Assembly (NCBI GenBank): GCA_948144175.1
Contig: CANXME010000501.1
Span: forward strand, 1,240,001-1,304,000
Length of the DNA: 64,000 nucleotides
Direction of reading: 5' to 3'
Source of the DNA: Closterium sp. NIES-65
Taxonomy: Eukaryota; Streptophyta; Zygnematophyceae; Desmidiales; Closteriaceae
The translations under genes and the position numbers were made by a program. Each line of letters opens with the position of its first letter. Within the stretch, counting starts at the first letter, position 1. The notes under the pieces were generated by a model. The model was not told where the DNA came from, did not search any database, and worked only from the letters and a program-made list of their open reading frames with translations. Shown piece by piece: positions 44,075 to 55,700 of this stretch.

Positions 44075-47000
44075 TCAAGAGGAGAGCAAGTGAGGCAAGA
44101 CAGGCACAAGACCCAACTGCGTGCAGCAACGCTGATGATCACAAGGCGCAAGTGCCTTGGTGAAGACATCAGCAGTGTTGGCCTCAGAGGCCACGTACGC
44201 AAGTCGCAGCTGTCCACGCTGCTGTAGCTCACGAGCAAGAAAGTAGCGAAGAGCAATGTGCTTCGTTCTGTGCTCCAGTCGCTGCTCTCGACACAAGGCC
44301 AGCATGGCCTTGTTGTCTACGTACAGGACTGGAGGAGAACGAGGCTGCTCTCCAAGGTCGGTCAGCAGGTAGGTGAGCCAGCGTAACTCCTGTGCAGCCA
44401 TAGCCCCAGCGTAGATCTCAGCCTCACAACTGGAGCCGAGAACAGAGGACGAGCGGGTAGCCCGCCACGAGACAGAGCCGGAACCAAGGCTGAAGGTGTA
44501 ACCCTGTGACGACCGCTGCGTAGCCTGGTCGTCAGCCCAAGAAGCGTCTGCGTGCCCAGTGAGGACCACTGGACTGCGCCCTCCAAGCACTAGCCCCATG
44601 CCCGACGTACTGCACAAGTAGCGCAACACCCTCTTCGCTACAGCCATGTGCTCTGGTCGGTGTCTCCCAGGAGCAACAAAGCGTGCGAGAATGCTAAGAG
44701 GGTATGCGAGGTCAGGTCGTGTGCAGGTCATCAGGTACATGAGGCAGCCAACAAGCTCTGCAAACGGGCCACTCGACTCTACGGACTCATCCGAAGGCAG
44801 AGCTGAGAGCGAGTGGCGAGTAGGCAGAGGAGTGGCCTGAGGCGAGGAGTACGTGAAGCCGAAGCGCTGAAGGACCTGCTGCACCATGTGTGACTGAGTC
44901 AGGGTAATGGTGCGGCGTGCTCTGTCCCGGGTGATCTGCAAGCCAAGGTAGCTGCGCAGTTCACCCAGGTCAGTGCACGTGTGTCTCTTCTGCAGCTCGG
45001 ACTTCACGTAGGCGAGTCCAGCAGTGTCAGCTGTGGCAAAGACCAAGTCGTCGACGTACACGAGGATGTAGAACGGCGGCAGAGAGGTGTCGGTGCGCAG
45101 AAACAGCGACGGGTCGGCAGTGGAAGGAGCAAACCCAAGTGCCGCGAGCGTAGTCCTCAGTGTGTCGTGCCACTCACGTGGCGCTTGGCGGAGACCGTAG
45201 ACTGGACGCCGGAGACTCCACTGGGTACCAGGAGGGAAAGACCCAGTGAAGCCAGGTGGGCGACGCAGCCAAATCTCCTCGTGCAGGCTGCCCTGCAAGA
45301 AAGCTGTGCTGAAGTCGAGAGAGTGCAGCTCGTAGTCACGGTGAGCAGCAACGTGTAGCAGAACCCGAAGAGTGGTCATCTTCGGGGTGGGGGAGAAGGT
45401 CTGAAAGTAGTCAACCCCCTGCCGCTGACTGAAGCCACGAGCCACGTAACGCGCCTTGAAGACAGGCGGAGAACCCGGCGGCCGCTTCACCCTGAAAATC
45501 CACATGCCACTGACGATGTTCGCCCCAGGAGGGGGAACAGCGTCAACGTAGGTGCCTGTGGACTTCCAGGAAGCCATCTCTGCATCCATAGCTGCCTGCC
45601 ACTGAGAGGAGTAGGGACCCTCTATCGCCTCCGCGTAAGAGCGCGGAGTCGGGATGTCTGGTGCATCCGGGTCTCCCTCAGGGGCTAGCAGTACAGACGC
45701 GAGACGAGGTGAAGCGGCGGCCAGACACTGGAACTCCTCCTGCCTGTCCTCAAGGACGTCCGTGCCAAGGGCACACTCACCCCCGACAGACGGAGGACAT
45801 GCGGACTCAGACTCAGTGACAAGACGAGCAGCGTAGTCTAGACGACAGCGCGCAGCAAAGTCGACAAGCTCAGTGACAAGGGCAGACGCAGCAGACGACT
45901 CGAAGGAGGGGTCAGTGACAGCAGTAGCCAGGAGACGCGTGACAGTAGGACTGGCAGCACGAAGAGCGTCCGACTCCGGGTCGGCAAGAGCAGGAAGAGA
46001 GGAAGCAGGAGGAGAAGGCAAAGGGGCACGCAGAGGAGCAGTGGACGGACGCAGTGACATCCGGTGCGTGCTAGGGACAGGAGGAGGACGCTGACGCGAC
46101 CCGCGACCACTAGCGCGCTCAGTACGAACAGGCGACACAGGACGAGACGCAGGCTCACGACGCTCAGTAAGACCTCCAGTCGGACCTGCGTAGGGAGAAG
46201 GAGCAGGCAAAAGGGAGGCAGGCTGTAGCTGTGGCTGTGACCGGACAGGCTGCGGACCCTCTAAGGGAGGAGGAGGAGGTGTAAGACCAAGAACCTGCTG
46301 CAGGAGCGGAACGAAGTACGGTCGGGGCCGCGCGGCGACGCTAGAAACAGCAGGAACAGCACCAGCAGCCCCGGCAGGAGCACCCACTCCAGCAGCACCT
46401 CCAGCAGCACCACCAGAAGCTCCAGAACCTCCAGCCGCAGCACCAGGAGCACTGTCAGTCGGGCCGCCAACGGCAGGCTCAGCGCCAACACCCTCAGCAG
46501 GACCAGCTCCAGGAGAACTCTCAGACTCAGCAGCTCCAGCACCCACAGTACGAGCGCCGGCGGGGCGCGCAGCAGCAGTACCCTCTGCAGCCGAAGAACC
46601 ACCAGCACCAGCAGCACGCCTCCAGCGCCCGGCAAACCACTCACGCAGCTCCTGTGGGGAGAGTGGCTCCCGGCGAGACGAAGCACCCCCAGGCACAGCA
46701 CCTCCAGGCTCAGCACCCCTAGACACAGCACCCCCAGGCTCAGCACCCCCAGGCTCAGCACCCCCAGTCTCAGCACCCCCAGGCACAGCACCCCCAGACT
46801 CGGCACCTCCAGACTCAGTACCCCCAGGCACAGCACCCCCAGGCTCAGCACCCCCAGGCTCAGCACCCCCAGACTCCGCACCCCCAGGCTCAGCTCCCGC
46901 AGCAGCACCAGAGTCACCAGTGACCTCGACAGGCTCGACCGCGTCTACCTGGGACACACCTGAAGGGGCAGGACCCTGAGGGGGGAGGGGGGCTACCGGG

Positions 47001-50000
47001 GGGGGACTCGGTACCAAGAAGAGCGGGGGTGGGGGGAGGGACGGAGTGCGGTAGGGGAAGAGGCGGTAGTAGGGTACCGACTCGTTGAACGTGACGTCCT
47101 GGGAGGACAGAACACGTCGAGAGGTGGGGTGGTAAAACTGCCACCCAGGGGCGTCGGGGGGGAACCCCAGGAAGACGCAGGGAGAAGCACGAGGGGACAG
47201 CTTGTCCGCAGACAGGTCGCGAACAAACGCCCGAGATCCCCAGACCCGGAACGCCGACGCATCGCCAACCTTCCCCGTCCACAGCAGGGCTGGGGAGGTC
47301 TCCGGTCGAGAGACCCTGGGGTGGAGGTTGATCTGGTGCGCAGCGTACCTGATCGCAAACGGCCACAGAAAATGGGGAGCAGCCGCATGCATCATGGACG
47401 TACGAGCGACGTCCATGACCATGCCAATGCGGCGCTCAGCAATCCCATTCTGCTGCGGTGAGTCCGGAAGCGTGAAGGTCTGACGGATGCCTCGCGCACG
47501 ACAGTAGGCACTCAGGAGGCCAGAGGAGAACTCTTCGCCTCTGTCCGAGTGCAGACGCAAAACAGGGAAGTCAGAGCCAAAGCTCCTCCGAAGCTGGAGA
47601 CGAGCTGCGCGGATCCAGTCGATCAACACCGCAGTGACCTCACCCTTGGTGCGCAAGGGGAAGACTGTGGTGTAACGCGAGTAGTCGTCAACCACCAGCA
47701 GGAAGTAGCGCTCCTGACCCTGTCCACGGACGCGGGCTGGGCCCCACACATCCATGTGAAGCGTCTGCAACGGGGCCTCTGTCGGAGGAAACTGGGAGGA
47801 GTGAGGGGCAGCACGCTGGCGCCCCTCGACACAGGGGACACAGGTGGGGCCAGGGCCCGGAGGAAGGGGAGGGAGAGACCGGGGAAGACCAGACACAAGG
47901 ACTCGCGAGGCCATGCCCCTGAGCCGAAGCAGAGAGGGGTGGCCAAGGCGGTGGTGCCAGAGGAGGGTCTCGTGAGACAGACGACGGCACGAGCAGGGGG
48001 CAGACTCAGGACCAGACCTGGACGCTGCAGCAAACACCTGACCAGACGAAGTGACCCTACCAGACCCAGCACCTGGAGGAGAAGCAGTGGTCAGAGTGTA
48101 CAGGCTCGACCCTGGCCGACGTGTAAACGTAGCCAGGTGGCGACCTGTATCCGCCTCCGTGCAGTGGGTCACCCGCTGACGAGCAGGGGTGAACTGGTGG
48201 ACACCCGCATCCTGGAGGTCAGCACCACTCACCAAGTTCGTCGAGAACGAGGGGAGGTAAAGACCAGTCAGGGTGCCAGAGGGGGCCGCCGGACACGGGA
48301 GGACAGTGGAGAAGCGAGACAGGACAGGCCCCCCAGAGGGGTCAGCCAGGGACACCGCAACCGGCCGACTCAGCGGCGTGAGAGTGGTGCGGTCCCGAAA
48401 GAAGGAGCGAGACGCTCCAGAGTCAAGGGTGAAGGTGTGAGAGGCCGAAGCCGACACAGTACCTGAGAGGGCAGACTCACCAGCACCTGAGAGCACAGAC
48501 GCACTGGCACCTAGAGCAGCAGCCTCACTAGTACCTGACGCGGCAGTACCAATGCCCGGGTCGGGCGGGAAACACCTGTAACAGTCATCCTCATCACTAC
48601 CAATCGCAGTATACATAGCAGAGAGAATAGCATCAAAATCAAGATCATAAATAGCTACACCAGCCCTAGACAGCTCTCCCCAGCGGGGGATCTCAGCTGC
48701 CTCCGGAAACTGCTGACGCCAGGCGTCAGTCAGGCGGCCAAAGCAGCGGCGGGCAGTGTGGGCGCCTCCACACCTCTCCCCTGCACGGTCACCGGTGCGG
48801 AGAACGTAGGGGCAAGGACCAAGCGCACCACCACGCTGACGCTGCGAGTACCACTCACGGAGCTGCTGAGGGGCGGGGACGGTGCGAGAGCGCTGCTGCT
48901 GCTGTGGCTGCTGCTGCGGCTGCTGCTGCTGCTGCTGCTGGCGCTGACCACCCCCGGAGCTGCTCCGCTGGGACGAGCCACTCCGACCCCCGCCTCCACT
49001 GCCACCCCCGCCTCCACCGCCACCCCCGTCTCCACCTCCACCTCCCCCACCAGGACCGTCGCTCCCACCGCTCCCACCGCCTCCTCCGCTACCACCTCCA
49101 CCGCCACCTCCGCCTCCACCGCCGCCACCAGTACCTCCACTCCCGCCACCACCCCCACCGCCACCCCCACTCCCCCCGCCACCCCCACCGCCTCCTCCAC
49201 CGCCCCCTCTAGCTCCACCCGCTCCCTTGCCCCCCTTGCCCTTGCCAGCGCGGCGTCTGCCGCTGGGGGCAGACGCCGCGCCGACCGACTCAAAACCAGT
49301 GAGGTCGGCCGCAGCGGCAGAGGCGACAGAGGGCAGCAGGGGGGAAGGACCACACCCCTCAAAGATGGGGGTGCGAGGGTCACCCCTAGAGGCCCCTACA
49401 GCGACAATACTCTTCTCAGCCGCTAGCAGGGACTCCTCAAGGAGGTCGACAGTGAGAGTGGTGGGACAGACAGAGAGAAACTGGTCCCTAACGACACGAA
49501 GGGACTCAGGGAGACGGGTGACGAGAAAGTAGAGAGTGATGTACATGGGAGGAGGGTTCGCAGCGCGGAACTCAGCAGGAAGGGCAGCGCGGTAGCGGGT
49601 GTCACTAGCACGGAGGTGGGTAACGAGGTCAGCGACAGTGGGAAAGGAAGCGAGGTCAGGGAAGAGAAACGGTAGCATGAGGCGGCTAAGGGTAGCGGAG
49701 GAAGGGGAGGAGTAGCGTGCAACTACAGCGTCGTACAAGGCCTGAGCGGTCTTGCACTGACTAAAGTGGGCACGCTCAGAGGAAGGGAGGTGGCGACGCA
49801 CAGCAAGACGTGCAGCAGCATCGCGGGTCGCCCACTTGGAGCGAACGGCAGAGTCAGCATCAGCAGGTGGGGCAGGGACAGCGCCAGAGACAAAGTCAAA
49901 GAGAGAGACCTCATCTATCGCATCACACAGTAAGTACAGCTGCAGGTCTTCAATCCAGACGGCAAAGTCAATGGCCCTCCCCTCAGCGTCAAAGGTAAGA

Positions 50001-50017
50001 ACATTGGGGGTGGCCAT
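44075..50017 (-). CDS. Copia-J gag-pol polyprotein, intact, 1,980 residues
   Basis: The start is taken at ATG 50,017 (MATPNVLTFDAEG), matching the relatives; the frame is open 37 codons further up. Numbered from that upstream codon: gag 38-260; Gly tract about 303-383; Gln tract; zinc knuckle variant C439-C453-H457-C462; protease LDSGAS 568-573; integrase zinc finger with HHRLGH and CVPC, catalytic D793, D862, E898; Pro-Gly-Gly-Ala-Glu-rich linker about 1060-1270; RT about 1525-1745 with YVDD 1691-1694; RNase H D1861, E1902, D1938. Integrase before RT is the copia order. No stop or frameshift. One oddity: DRGEEF after D862 where the other copies have DRGGEF. Confidence 0.96.
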   Translation of the reverse strand: MATPNVLTFDAEGRAIDFAVWIEDLQLYLLCDAIDEVSLFDFVSGAVPAPPADADSAVRSKWATRDAAARLAVRRHLPSSERAHFSQCKTAQALYDAVVARYSSPSSATLSRLMLPFLFPDLASFPTVADLVTHLRASDTRYRAALPAEFRAANPPPMYITLYFLVTRLPESLRVVRDQFLSVCPTTLTVDLLEESLLAAEKSIVAVGASRGDPRTPIFEGCGPSPLLPSVASAAAADLTGFESVGAASAPSGRRRAGKGKGGKGAGGARGGGGGGGGGGGGSGGGGGGGGGSGGTGGGGGGGGGGGGGSGGGGGSGGSDGPGGGGGGGDGGGGGGGGGSGGGGRSGSSQRSSSGGGQRQQQQQQQPQQQPQQQQRSRTVPAPQQLREWYSQRQRGGALGPCPYVLRTGDRAGERCGGAHTARRCFGRLTDAWRQQFPEAAEIPRWGELSRAGVAIYDLDFDAILSAMYTAIGSDEDDCYRCFPPDPGIGTAASGTSEAAALGASASVLSGAGESALSGTVSASASHTFTLDSGASRSFFRDRTTLTPLSRPVAVSLADPSGGPVLSRFSTVLPCPAAPSGTLTGLYLPSFSTNLVSGADLQDAGVHQFTPARQRVTHCTEADTGRHLATFTRRPGSSLYTLTTASPPGAGSGRVTSSGQVFAAASRSGPESAPCSCRRLSHETLLWHHRLGHPSLLRLRGMASRVLVSGLPRSLPPLPPGPGPTCVPCVEGRQRAAPHSSQFPPTEAPLQTLHMDVWGPARVRGQGQERYFLLVVDDYSRYTTVFPLRTKGEVTAVLIDWIRAARLQLRRSFGSDFPVLRLHSDRGEEFSSGLLSAYCRARGIRQTFTLPDSPQQNGIAERRIGMVMDVARTSMMHAAAPHFLWPFAIRYAAHQINLHPRVSRPETSPALLWTGKVGDASAFRVWGSRAFVRDLSADKLSPRASPCVFLGFPPDAPGWQFYHPTSRRVLSSQDVTFNESVPYYRLFPYRTPSLPPPPLFLVPSPPPVAPLPPQGPAPSGVSQVDAVEPVEVTGDSGAAAGAEPGGAESGGAEPGGAEPGGAVPGGTESGGAESGGAVPGGAETGGAEPGGAEPGGAVSRGAEPGGAVPGGASSRREPLSPQELREWFAGRWRRAAGAGGSSAAEGTAAARPAGARTVGAGAAESESSPGAGPAEGVGAEPAVGGPTDSAPGAAAGGSGASGGAAGGAAGVGAPAGAAGAVPAVSSVAARPRPYFVPLLQQVLGLTPPPPPLEGPQPVRSQPQLQPASLLPAPSPYAGPTGGLTERREPASRPVSPVRTERASGRGSRQRPPPVPSTHRMSLRPSTAPLRAPLPSPPASSLPALADPESDALRAASPTVTRLLATAVTDPSFESSAASALVTELVDFAARCRLDYAARLVTESESACPPSVGGECALGTDVLEDRQEEFQCLAAASPRLASVLLAPEGDPDAPDIPTPRSYAEAIEGPYSSQWQAAMDAEMASWKSTGTYVDAVPPPGANIVSGMWIFRVKRPPGSPPVFKARYVARGFSQRQGVDYFQTFSPTPKMTTLRVLLHVAAHRDYELHSLDFSTAFLQGSLHEEIWLRRPPGFTGSFPPGTQWSLRRPVYGLRQAPREWHDTLRTTLAALGFAPSTADPSLFLRTDTSLPPFYILVYVDDLVFATADTAGLAYVKSELQKRHTCTDLGELRSYLGLQITRDRARRTITLTQSHMVQQVLQRFGFTYSSPQATPLPTRHSLSALPSDESVESSGPFAELVGCLMYLMTCTRPDLAYPLSILARFVAPGRHRPEHMAVAKRVLRYLCSTSGMGLVLGGRSPVVLTGHADASWADDQATQRSSQGYTFSLGSGSVSWRATRSSSVLGSSCEAEIYAGAMAAQELRWLTYLLTDLGEQPRSPPVLYVDNKAMLALCREQRLEHRTKHIALRYFLARELQQRGQLRLAYVASEANTADVFTKALAPCDHQRCCTQLGLVPVLPHLLSS

Positions 50018-50060
50018 GACAGCAGCTGAAAATCTCACCGGGCTGGGAGAGGCGGGTAGG

Positions 50061-51000
50061 TCAGCAGCAGAGGAACAGCAGCACGGCTCCGCAGGCGGCT
50101 CGGGCGGCGCGGGCGGCTCGGGCGGCACGGGCGGCTCGGCGGCGGCTCGGGCGGCGGCTCGGCGGCGGCTCGGCGGCGGCTCGGCGGCGGCTCGGCGGCG
50201 GCTCAGGCGGCGGCGGCTCGGCGGCGGCTCGGCTGCTGCTGGGCGGCGCGGGCGGCTCGGGCGTCACGGGCGGCTCGGCGGCGGCTCGGGCGGCTCGGCG
50301 GCGGCTCGGGCGGCGGCTCGGCGGCGGCTCGGCTGCGGCTCGGCGGCGGCTCGGCGACGGCTCGGCGGCGGCTCGGCGGCGGCTCAGGCAGCGGCGGCTG
50401 CTGCTGGGCGGATCGGCGGGGCCGCGTAGCAGAGTGGCGGCGGGGCCGCGACCGAAGAGAGCGGCGGGGCCGCGTAGCAGAGGGCGGAGGGGCCGCGTAG
50501 CAGAGGGCGGCGGGGCCGCGTAGCAGAGGGCGGCGGGGCCGCGACCGAAGAGAGCGGCGGGGCCGCGTAGCAGGGGGCGGCGGGGCCGCGTAGCAGAGGG
50601 CGGCGGGGCCGCGTAGCAGAGGGCGGCGGGGCCGCGATCGAAGGGCGGCGGGGCCGCGTAGCAGAGGGCGGCGGGGCCGCGTAGCAGAGGGCGGCGGGGC
50701 CGCGTGGTAAAGGGCGGCGGGGCCGCGATCGAAGGGCGGCGGGGCCGCGTAGCAGAGGGCGGCGGGGCCGCGTAGCAGAGGGCGGCGGGGCCGCGTAGCA
50801 GAGGGCGGCGGGGCCGCGAGGCAGAGGGCGGCGGGGCCGCGTAGCCGAGGGCGGCGGGGCCGCGATCGAAGGGCGGCGGCGGGGCCGCGTAGCAGAGGGC
50901 GGCGGGGCCGCGATCGAAGGGCGGCGGGGCCGCTAGGGAAGGGCGGCGGAGCCGCGAGGGGAAGGGCGGCGCAACGGTCCGTTAGGGGCGACACGACGGG
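50061..51000. repeat. GC-rich tandem repeats in the copia-J leader
   Basis: GGCGGCTCGG units (50,080-50,410), then about 25 units of GGGGCCGCGTAGCAGAGGGCGGC-like sequence or GGGGCCGCGATCGAAGGGCGGC-like sequence of 22-23 bp, up to the primer-site region. Confidence 0.92.
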
Positions 51001-51221
51001 TCGCTAAAAAAAAAAAACGCGCCTCGGGGCGCGGTTCGGTGGGCCCTAGAAGCAGTCCCTAGGAGGGAACCTGCTCTGATTCCATGTGGAAACAAAGAAC
51101 GAGAATGAAATGACTATGAACGAAGTGAGTACAAATAGGAAACCCTAATTGGGTTGTACCCCCTATGGGATACCCCAGTATAGCCAACAGAAACAAGTAA
51201 GCTATAAGTTCTGACACCAAC

Positions 51222-51954
51222 ACCATACCACAACGGATTCACCAAGTCGCGCAACGCGGAGGCCTGAACGATGCATCGTCGCACAGTCTAAACATGGCTG
51301 TCGATAACGCATCTACGCTTGTGCGTTGGGCCTGCGCTTCATACCACTCCTTCTAAGCACCTTGTGTAATGTCTGTGCAAGAATGGATGACAATCCAACA
51401 CCATACCACAACGGATTCACCAAGTCGCGCAACGCGGAGGCCTGAACGATGCATCGTCGCACAGTCTAAACATGGCTGTCGATAACGCATCTACGCTTGT
51501 GCGTTGGGCCTGCGCTTCATACCACTCCTTCTAAGCACCTTGTGTAATGTCTGTGCAAGAATGGATGACAATCCAACACCATACCACAACGGATTCACCA
51601 AGTCGCGCAACGCGGAGGCCTGAACGATGCATCGTCGCACAGTCTAAACATGGCTGTCGATAACGCATCTACGCTTGTGCGTTGGGCCTGCGCTTCATAC
51701 CACTCCTTCTAAGCACCTTGTGGAATGTCTGTGCAAGAATGGATGACAATCCAACACCATACCACAACGGATTCACCAAGTCGCGCAACGCGGAGGCCTG
51801 AACGATGCATCGTCGCACAGTCTAAACATGACTGTCGATAACGCATCTACGCTTGTGCGTTGGGCCTGTGCTTCATACCACTCCTTCTAAGCACCTTGTG
51901 TAATGTCTGTGCAAGAATGGATGACAATCCAACACCATAACACAACGGATTCAC
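51222..51954. repeat. 178-bp tandem array, right part
   Basis: About 4.2 further units of the array at 43277-43745. Together about 6.8 units between the two divergent genes of transposon I. The last copies show a few substitutions. Confidence 0.93.
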
Positions 51955-52710
51955 GTTTGTTATTATTGATAATCGTGTTAGAATGACGTCCGCTGGCCCT
52001 AAACCATTGTGGCAAAGCCTAAAAGTGCGCAGTACATCTTTCCTAAGTAATAATTCAAGACGGTCGTTGTGTGTGTGACGTGAGAATCACCGATTAACTT
52101 ACCCCAACCCCGTACAAAACCAGTTGCAACTTAGAGTTTGATGAAATGCGTTGTTACTTTGCAACCGAAAACACTGTACTTTGCAGGGATTTGACTAATT
52201 TCGCACTGTAGGTTTCACACCAGGTTTACCCTTTGTTGTGATTGATGTGTTGGCAACCGTCATTGGCCGACGCATCTCAAACGATTCCCCCCGCAACACA
52301 GTCATCAGCCAAGAGGTACTTCAGCCATTGGGCGGCTGAGATCGAGCGGAAGGTGGGTTTATGCTAGGGTGGCTACACGTACACCGTCCAATGTAGCCTG
52401 ATAGGGTTACATTTCTCTCTCTAGTCTCGCAACTCACCCCAACCACCCTCGTGCCCCACCCACCTGCTTCCGTCACTCCCTGGGCCAACACTTCGACGCT
52501 GCTCGTTGCCTTGACACACGCCTCTCCAGATCGGCCTTAGCGCGAAGCATAGTGGCTACTATTTCAGACTTAGTTGAAGCGGCTGTTTTCGTAAACACAC
52601 AACAGTGATAGACGGCCGATTATGCCTTCGTGGGATTCAGTAGCAAAACCCTTTCGAAACCGGCTCAACCCTTCCGCGCGATTTGCCACTTTGCTCTTCC
52701 TACGATTACC
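51955..52710 (+). other. Upstream region of the second gene of transposon I
   Basis: No gene seen. It probably carries the promoter and 5' UTR of the gene starting at 52,711. Confidence 0.45.
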
Positions 52711-55700
52711 ATGACACGTGCAACACGTAACCAAGCAATGGAGGAGGAACAGGCCGGCCGCCGCGCGACAAGGGGGACGTCTAAACAAATCGATAGGGAG
52801 AGTGGTGGCGGCGCTAAAAAAAACAATGCGTCCGTCGCTCGTGGCATTGGGCCGAAAAAAGCGGCGGCAAAAAAGGTCGCGCGCGGTCAACAGGAGGCCG
52901 GCAAGAAAGCGGCAGACAAGGGGCCTAAACCAACGCCACGCAAGCGTGTTTCTACAGTGAACAAAGCTGCGGATGGTGCCTCTGCTGGAACCGAGCCCGG
53001 TCCGAGTAAAGACGGCACCACTGGCGGCAACGAAGATCCGGGGCGAGGGAGCGCGAGTCTTGCACTCCCGTCGGCGGAGATGGAGGGTTCGGCGACAGGG
53101 GGAAATCACGGAGGCGATCCTCGCGCCGAGCATGCCGCAACCAAGGAGTCCGAGGAGGCGGCAACGCAACACCATCTGACGCTGCTCCAGCCGAGCGTGG
53201 TCGAAGTTTCTGCAGCCGTGCTGGATAAGGACAAGGTGGCACAGCACGAGTCGGTGGGGCTGGTCGGTGGCTCTCCTCCTTCTGGTGGACGGGGAAGGCG
53301 TAGGCAAAGGAAGAGCGATGGGGAGGAGGATGATGACACCGCCGTGCCCGGGGACCTCACCACGCGGGCGAAGAGGCGCCAGACGACAGGTAGTGCTGAC
53401 AACGCCGGAGGCGCGGAAGTTGACACACCGCGAGGCGCCAAGGAAGCTAGTGGCAAGGCGGGCGGTCAAGCATTGCGCCAGAAGGGCCGCCCCGCAGCAA
53501 GAAAAGCATCTGGCGGAAGGAGAGGCAAGAAAGCAGCGACAGGAACGAGGCCGAAACGGGGCGATGAAGACCCCGGTGATACGGAGGAGGAGGAGGATGA
53601 GGAGGAGGATGCGGAGGGAGAGGAGGATGAAGAGGAAGCGGAGGAGCAAGACGCGGATGTTGGGGAGGATGCTAAAGATGAGAATGATGGCGGGGAGGAC
53701 GAGGAGGAGGAGGAGGAGGAGGAGGAGGAGGAGGAGGAGGAGGAGGAGGAGGAGGAGGAGGAGGAGGAGGAGGAGGAGGAGGAGGAGGAGGGGGATGAGG
53801 AGGAGGAGCAGGGTGACGAGGAGGAGGAGGAGGAGGAGGAGGAGGAGGAGGAGGAGGAGGAGGAGGAGGAGGAGGAGGAGGAGGAGGAGGCATCAGAGAA
53901 GGAGGAGGAGGAGGAGGAGGAGGAGGAGGAGGAGGAGGAGGAGGAGGAGGAGGAGGAGGAGGAGGAGGAGGAGGAGGAGGATGTGGCGCCAGGGAAGAGA
54001 CGGGGCGGGCGTGGCGGTCGGGTGAGTGGGACAGGGAAGGAGGGGGGCCGGACTCGCCCTTCCCGAAAACGCGGGGCAGGTGACGCTGCGCGCGGCGAAG
54101 CAGCGGGCAAACCGAAGGCGCGTAAGGTGAAGGTCGAAAGTGAAGGGGTTGGTAAAAAGCAAGGGAGCCAGGGTGCAAAAGGGGATGGAGGAGGAAAGGG
54201 TGGCCGCGCCAAAGGGGTTCGAGTGGGTACCGGCAAGAAGGAACCTGCCGGTAAACGTCGCAGCGTGCGCCGAAGCACCCCGCGGAAAGGTGGCAACGAG
54301 AAGGCGCAGGCTGCCCCAAAACCGAAGGGACAACAGAAAGGTGAGCATTGTGTCCAATACAACTGGCGTGACGTGTTAAACAATCTGCTAAACCGTCCCA
54401 AATAACACCCTTTATTCACATTGTTTCTCTCCTGCAGGGAAGGAGAAGGTTGACGAATCTGCCAAGCAAGGTAAACCCTCTTGTCTCAAACCAGTACAAC
54501 CCTAAACCCGATCTAGATTCAAACCTTTCTGAATATGCATGCATGTCTGGCCCCGCCTTGAAACCGATCGACTCCAATTTTTATTTTCCCACTCCCTCTA
54601 CATCTCAGCCCCTCGCGTTACAGGCATTGGGCCGCCCTTAAGCGTGCAACGAATGCATCTAACGAAGGCTGCCGGAAGAGCGAGTGTTACACCGCTCTCG
54701 TCCGGCGCACCAAGGTTCTACACGCCATGGGCCGGCCCCAGCAAAGTCGCTGCGACGGCACCCGGCGCGCCAAGAGGAGAGGAATCCGAATCCCCTCCAC
54801 CCGTCCCCGTCACGCACTCCTCACTCGCCTCACCCTCGTACCCATTTCGGCAACTCCACGCTTCTCCTGTCCGGGGCAGGGCGGTCTCCCCCATCGCCGG
54901 TCCTTCGCGCGGGCATCAGGCAGGCACTTATGCCAATCCCTTCCCTGAGCTCCCCTTTTCCCGCCAGCGTGATAGTGTGAGGGCACACGGGACTGCTGCA
55001 GAAGACGTTGATACCCTTGGCCAGAGGGGGGATTCTTCACACCCTTTTCCTCCGCTCATGGGTGCCCTAGGTGAAAGTGAGGAGCACGAGCAGTTTGTTA
55101 CACGGGAGGAGTTCCAGGCGCTGCGGTCTGAGATGTACGCCATGTTTGCACAGCTCGGCCTGCGTCGTGGAGTACCTGCCAGCTATGCCGGCGGGTCGGC
55201 AGCCCTGCCTATGGCTGGTACCCCGCCGCTGATGAGCGCCGTGGACAAGGCACGAGTGCTAGTGTTGCAGGAGACAAACCCATTCCCGGTATGTGGCGGG
55301 CCAAATGGGGCGGGTTGGGGTTGACGTGGCAACAAGGTCGGGGTTGGGGCTGACGTGGCGGGTTCGAAGGGAACACGGGAGCGGCGCGTGACGAGGCGAC
55401 GCGTATCAGGTGGGTGGGGGGTGACGTGGCATGGGGTGGGTGGGTGTGACGTGGCAAGTGGGGCGGGTTGTTGGTGAACGTGGCGGATGCAAGTGCGTGT
55501 GACATGGCAAAAGGTGAGGGTTGGGATATGACGTGGCGGTGTGAAAGGGTGCAAGGGAGTGCCGCATGACGGAGCGAGGCGTTTCAGGTGGGTGGGGGGT
55601 GACGTGGCTCTTGGTGGGGGGTGTGACGTGGCTCTTGGTGGGGGGTGTGACGTGGCAAGTAGGGCGGGTTGTTGGCAGATGCAAAAGGGTGTGGCGTGGC

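Larger units (their letters stand above)
43746..51216 (-). mobile_element. Copia-J: complete, probably autonomous Ty1/copia element
   Basis: 132-bp LTRs at 43746-43877 and 51085-51216 with three differences; the left one has lost its terminal TG (now AG). Target duplication CCAAC is at 43741-43745 and 51217-51221. The primer site TGGAATCAGAGCAGG (51084-51070, minus) adjoins the 5' LTR. It is inserted in the 178-bp array of transposon I. Confidence 0.96.

Noticed and set aside
43277-51954. CRISPR-like reading of the 178-bp array
   Set aside because: The units are contiguous tandem copies without unique spacers, and the genome is eukaryotic.
53267-54419. Poly-Ser, poly-Arg, poly-Pro and poly-Leu reading frames overlapping the Glu-rich gene
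   Set aside because: Out-of-frame or antisense readings of the GAG repeat; no splice or domain support.
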